40,159 nt of DNA from a virus, in IMG/VR virus record IMGVR_UViG_3300031539_000115, positions 1-40,159 of that record; one strand, written 5' to 3'. A model generated the notes under the pieces. That model was given only the letters and a program-made list of their open reading frames with translations, searched no databases and was not told where the DNA came from. Of the stretch, positions 37,559 through 40,159 are shown one piece after another. Within the stretch, counting starts at the first letter, position 1, and every line of letters begins with the position of its first letter. Position numbers and translations under genes: made by a program.

Positions 37559-38701
37559 TTAATACAAATTATGAGTAAATCTTGTTTCTTGAGGTAGCAC
37601 ATCTTCAACAGATTTTAAGAACGTTATTGCTTTGGGCCAAAATGTGGCGTGTTGTTCTGCTTTTGGGTTGCTCGACAACCAGTCTTGTAAGTCCTTTGTT
37701 GTTTTTAGCAAGTCTTTCGGTATTAGGTCGTTTGATCTATAATACTCAAGCGAAAAAATCATTCTTTCTGTTGCTGTTTTTTCTGGAGGTGGAGGCGTAT
37801 CCTCTTCTGCTGCCGTTATCGTAGGTTCTGGTAAAGCTTCCGGCGTTGCATCAAATAACAAATCAGACTCCGCGCTGCCTGGTTGTTGACCGTGGCTTAT
37901 TGCCGTTAACCGCGCGGCAGTTTCCATTTTCATAACTTTTCTTGACCTTCTTATTTTTGCAAAGATTAAATAACCAGTTTTTAATTCAGATTCGTGAAAT
38001 CCTGTTACTAGGCTTGCAAGCTCTCTGATCGCTTTAAGGTTTGCCTTTGTCTCCGCCTTAGCGTGTGCAAATTTCATTTCAGAATCAAAATGATGCTGTC
38101 TTTTTAATGTTGTATTATATTTTACGGGATATTTATACTTCCCCTTGGTGTAATAATCGCCATAGACAGATTTTCCGAAATATTCGTAAGACCCGGTTGT
38201 TATATTTTGATATCCATCAGAATCCAACTCTTCTTTTGACCAATCTAATTTACAACGCTCCCATACATTATATTCAGACGTGCAAGGGCTTGATCTCAAT
38301 AATGTCCCGTCTTCTTGTATTTTCGTGGAATATTTTACAACTTTTCTTCCTACAATCATTTTTCGAAAAGTTGGTTCTTCAACGAGAGACTTCATTAGCA
38401 TAGGATTGATATCTATCATCTCGATTAACGGCTCACTTATTGACTTGTCACCGCCGGAAATGCCGCATTTGTCGGCTATCTCATACATCATTTCAGGGCT
38501 TGGCATATAATTATTATTGCCAACAGGAGAAAATGATTTTTTCAGGTTTGCAGGATCGTATTTTACTTTCGAAATCGTGCTTTCGAATTCGTCTGGGAGC
38601 TCGTTGATTGCTTCCCAATTAACATAGACTGATTTATCCCCTGGTTTTGATTCCATGGCGATTCTTATAGCGTCTTGATCTCCATATATATTTTTTGACA
38701 T
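37559..38701 (-). CDS. Putative single-strand annealing or recombination protein (380 aa)
   Basis: There is no firm family match. The segment FAHAKAETKANLKAIRELAS (near residue 225), followed by SLVTGF, resembles the 'ETKAxxRAIRE' helix of several annealing proteins (Rad52/Erf/RecT-like). The neighbours (SbcD-SbcC and SSB) are typical partners. The C-terminal part contains a Pro-rich linker (TPPPPEKTATE) and a helical end. The start follows AAGGAG, itself placed right after a hairpin terminator, which suggests attenuation. It could instead be an unrelated DNA-replication protein. Confidence 0.4.
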   Translation of the reverse strand: MSKNIYGDQDAIRIAMESKPGDKSVYVNWEAINELPDEFESTISKVKYDPANLKKSFSPVGNNNYMPSPEMMYEIADKCGISGGDKSISEPLIEMIDINPMLMKSLVEEPTFRKMIVGRKVVKYSTKIQEDGTLLRSSPCTSEYNVWERCKLDWSKEELDSDGYQNITTGSYEYFGKSVYGDYYTKGKYKYPVKYNTTLKRQHHFDSEMKFAHAKAETKANLKAIRELASLVTGFHESELKTGYLIFAKIRRSRKVMKMETAARLTAISHGQQPGSAESDLLFDATPEALPEPTITAAEEDTPPPPEKTATERMIFSLEYYRSNDLIPKDLLKTTKDLQDWLSSNPKAEQHATFWPKAITFLKSVEDVLPQETRFTHNLY

Positions 38702-38712
38702 ATAAACTCCTT

Positions 38713-38737
38713 AAAAAATAAGGACCCGAAGGTCCTT
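38713..38737 (-). terminator. UUCG-loop terminator / attenuator
   Basis: On the - strand, AAGGACC-TTCG-GGTCCTT is followed by ATTTTTT and then directly by the AAGGAG of the next gene. It lies between a small gene and the putative annealing protein gene. It could lower transcription into the recombination operon. The same C(UUCG)G design occurs at 20571-20595. Confidence 0.75.
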
Positions 38738-38742
38738 TTGTA

Positions 38743-38922
38743 TTATTTTTTTTCCCATTTTGGGTTTGCCCAGGCGTCAAGCTCTGCGTGGGCTTTTTTC
38801 AAATTTTCCATTGCAGTTTCTACCGTTTCGGCCTCTGCGGTAATATCTGGTTGAAACTCGCCCTTTGCCGAAATTTTAAAATTGATTCTAACCCGTGTTT
38901 GTTCTCTTCGTTCTTCGTTCAT
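38743..38922 (-). CDS. Small hypothetical protein (59 aa)
   Basis: The ORF begins at 38922 after AAAGGAG and encodes MNEERREQTRVRINFKISAK..., a strand-rich basic N-terminus. Then follow an acidic helix (AEAETVETAMENLKKAHAEL) and a Trp-containing end (DAWANPKWEKK). The beta-beta-alpha plan suggests a small DNA- or protein-binding fold. It has its own strong promoter and ends at a terminator. Homologues are not recognised. Confidence 0.6.
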   Translation of the reverse strand: MNEERREQTRVRINFKISAKGEFQPDITAEAETVETAMENLKKAHAELDAWANPKWEKK

Positions 38923-38949
38923 AATTACTCCTTTAAAATGATATGCTTA

Positions 38950-38978
38950 AATATATACAATCTCTTACAGTTTGTCAA
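38950..38978 (-). promoter_or_regulatory. Sigma70-type promoter
   Basis: On the - strand, TTGACA (38978-38973), 17 bases and TATATT (38955-38950) precede the AAAGGAG ribosome site of the 59-residue gene. It overlaps the stop of the membrane protein gene upstream. Confidence 0.82.
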
Positions 38979-39948
38979 CTGATTTAATTAAAAAAAGACA
39001 TTTTTCAACATCTTTTTCTTTTATTGTGCCTTCTTTGTCTATGATATTTGACTTAATAGCCAATTTGTAAATTTGATCATATACATTTGGATCAAATGGG
39101 TCTTGCTTGTCCTGCATAAATTTCTCAAATATTTTACGGGATAACATTTTTGTTGTTTTATTTTGTCTCATGCCAATCCAATTAAAATGAATCCATTTTC
39201 GTATTATATCGTCGTCAAGTTTTATTTTTTCTTTTCTTGTTACTTGTTGTCTTTCTCCGGCTTCTGGATTGTTCAATACTTCAATGCCGAGTGGCGCCAT
39301 TATAGCAATAAGAAAAGATAGAAAAGTCTGAAAAATAAACTGAAGAATATTTTCAGGAATGGAATTTAAGACAAGCCCGTTGTAATACATATAAATATTA
39401 CCACTGCTTATTGTTTTTTCTCCATGCGTAGACATTTTGGATGTGATATTATTTAGTTCCTGCTCTTTAGATTCTCGCTCTTTTTTCAATTCTTTTTTTT
39501 GGTTTTCAGCGTCGATCAATGGTGTTCTATAATTCCACCGATCTTTCAATGATTCAACAGAGCTATTTATGTAATTATCAATCCGTTCAAGCTCTTGATC
39601 AATTTTGCTTATTTGCTTTTTTAAAGACTCAACACGGTCGACCGAATACAAACTTTGTACTTCGTTTGTTATATCTTTATTTTTCACCTCATTAAAAGAG
39701 AAATTTTGACCGGCAGATGTGGCAAGTATTGAATATACAATTAGCCCTACAATCAAGGGCTTCATAAGTTTTTTATTTTTTCGAAAAACAGCAAGCGCGA
39801 GCGCAATTGTTAAAGCTGAGCCTATTATTGCAGCCCACCAGATGTTTATTCCGTCTCCGAGGAACCGGTCAATATAATACTTAACTTCAAGAGCTGATCC
39901 AAGACAAATTAAAATCCAGGCAAATATTATGCTTAATATTTTTTTCAA
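38965..39948 (-). CDS. Membrane coiled-coil protein (327 aa)
   Basis: Three hydrophobic segments at the N-terminus (about 4-22, 37-56 and 63-80) are followed by a long charged coiled coil (about 105-175, SLKKQISKIDQELERID onward), a fourth hydrophobic segment (about 203-225, FIFQTFLSFLIAIMAPLGIE) and a soluble helical tail of about 100 residues. No enzyme motif is visible. The tail has helix-turn-helix-like character (KTTKMLSRKIFEKFMQ). It starts at an ATGA overlap with the upstream gene. A superinfection or membrane-tethering role is speculation. Confidence 0.55.
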   Translation of the reverse strand: MKKILSIIFAWILICLGSALEVKYYIDRFLGDGINIWWAAIIGSALTIALALAVFRKNKKLMKPLIVGLIVYSILATSAGQNFSFNEVKNKDITNEVQSLYSVDRVESLKKQISKIDQELERIDNYINSSVESLKDRWNYRTPLIDAENQKKELKKERESKEQELNNITSKMSTHGEKTISSGNIYMYYNGLVLNSIPENILQFIFQTFLSFLIAIMAPLGIEVLNNPEAGERQQVTRKEKIKLDDDIIRKWIHFNWIGMRQNKTTKMLSRKIFEKFMQDKQDPFDPNVYDQIYKLAIKSNIIDKEGTIKEKDVEKCLFLIKSVDKL

Positions 39949-40159
39949 TTGTTCACCTTCTTCTTGTTGTTTTTTCTTGCAATTACAGCAGCTCGATAAA
40001 CCTTATGATATATAAAAAATTTGTTTTTCCAAGACTTTCCAACTCGCGTGTCCATAGCCCTTGAAAATACTTCAAATTCAACCATGTTTTTTGCTTTTTG
40101 TTTGACATAAAATTTATATCCAGCATATAGGTTGAACAAAATGCATAATATTAAAAATA
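39945..40159 (-). CDS. Partial membrane-anchored basic protein (5' end beyond window)
   Basis: The frame is open to the window edge, and the visible start has a hydrophobic run (FLILCILFNLYAGY) before a basic domain (FFIYHKVYRAAVIARKNNKKK). A TTG inside the hydrophobic run is not needed as a start. The gene probably continues outside the window. It overlaps the next gene as ATGA. Confidence 0.5.
   Translation of the reverse strand, partial: FLILCILFNLYAGYKFYVKQKAKNMVEFEVFSRAMDTRVGKSWKNKFFIYHKVYRAAVIARKNNKKKVNN

Noticed and set aside
1-40159. tRNA genes, integrase, attachment sites, reverse transcriptase or diversity-generating elements
   Set aside because: None could be recognised by eye on either strand. 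Absence of an integrase means lysogeny cannot be judged from this window.

Overview
The window is a stretch of a tailed double-stranded DNA bacteriophage, either a free phage or a prophage without an integrase in view. The evidence is an ordered set of a large terminase, portal, head morphogenesis protein, protease/scaffold, decoration protein, major capsid, connectors, tail tube, tape measure, tail tip and fibres, and lysis-type membrane proteins on the + strand. A convergent - strand block carries an SSB and an SbcD-SbcC type recombination protein. No contractile sheath or baseplate wedge genes are seen, so a long non-contractile (siphovirus-like) tail is likely. The DNA is AT-rich, with strong AGGAG-type ribosome sites and TTGACA-N17-TATATT promoters. 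Spanin-like genes suggest a host with an outer membrane. The host cannot be named from the sequence.

Layout. 1-1.75 kb: small unknown genes and a ParB-like protein. 1.7-3.0 kb: terminase large subunit. 3.06-13.0 kb: a long accessory region between terminase and portal. It holds three related GT-A glycosyltransferases, a sulfotransferase-like protein, a class I SAM methyltransferase, five DNA methyltransferase genes (MT-A70, an NPPF adenine type, two DPPY types of which one is broken, and a C5-cytosine type) and small genes with their own promoters. 7.4-8.6 kb: a segment that looks foreign to the phage (complete TauE/SafE permease, convergent fragment of a dCMP deaminase). It interrupts a phage methyltransferase on the left and a phage gene on the right. 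13.0-19.0 kb: portal, a short nucleotide-sugar dehydrogenase, minor head protein, protease/scaffold, decoration protein and major capsid. 19.0-20.6 kb: a reversed island of small genes including a Gly/Asp/Tyr-rich repeat protein. 20.7-33.4 kb: connectors, tail and lysis. 33.5-40.2 kb (- strand): SSB, SbcD-SbcC fusion, a possible annealing protein and membrane proteins.

How the genes may work together. The structural genes form the usual late assembly line, tightly coupled by ATGA and similar overlaps. The DNA methyltransferases have no cognate endonuclease in the window and most simply protect phage DNA from restriction. The three glycosyltransferases, sulfotransferase, SAM methyltransferase and sugar dehydrogenase together resemble a compact glycan-modifying set. 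It could alter the host surface polysaccharide or decorate the virion, but this is inference.

The most striking features that ordinary gene content does not explain are: (i) a 64-base promoter/leader present in inverted orientation at 3.86 and 20.5 kb, with a shared 27-base intercistronic hairpin; (ii) a 46-base piece of the tail tube gene reused in another reading frame at 4.2 kb; (iii) two fully overlapping lysis-region reading frames that both look like membrane coiled-coil proteins; (iv) the fused SbcD-SbcC; and (v) the apparently inserted or chimeric 1.2 kb block.
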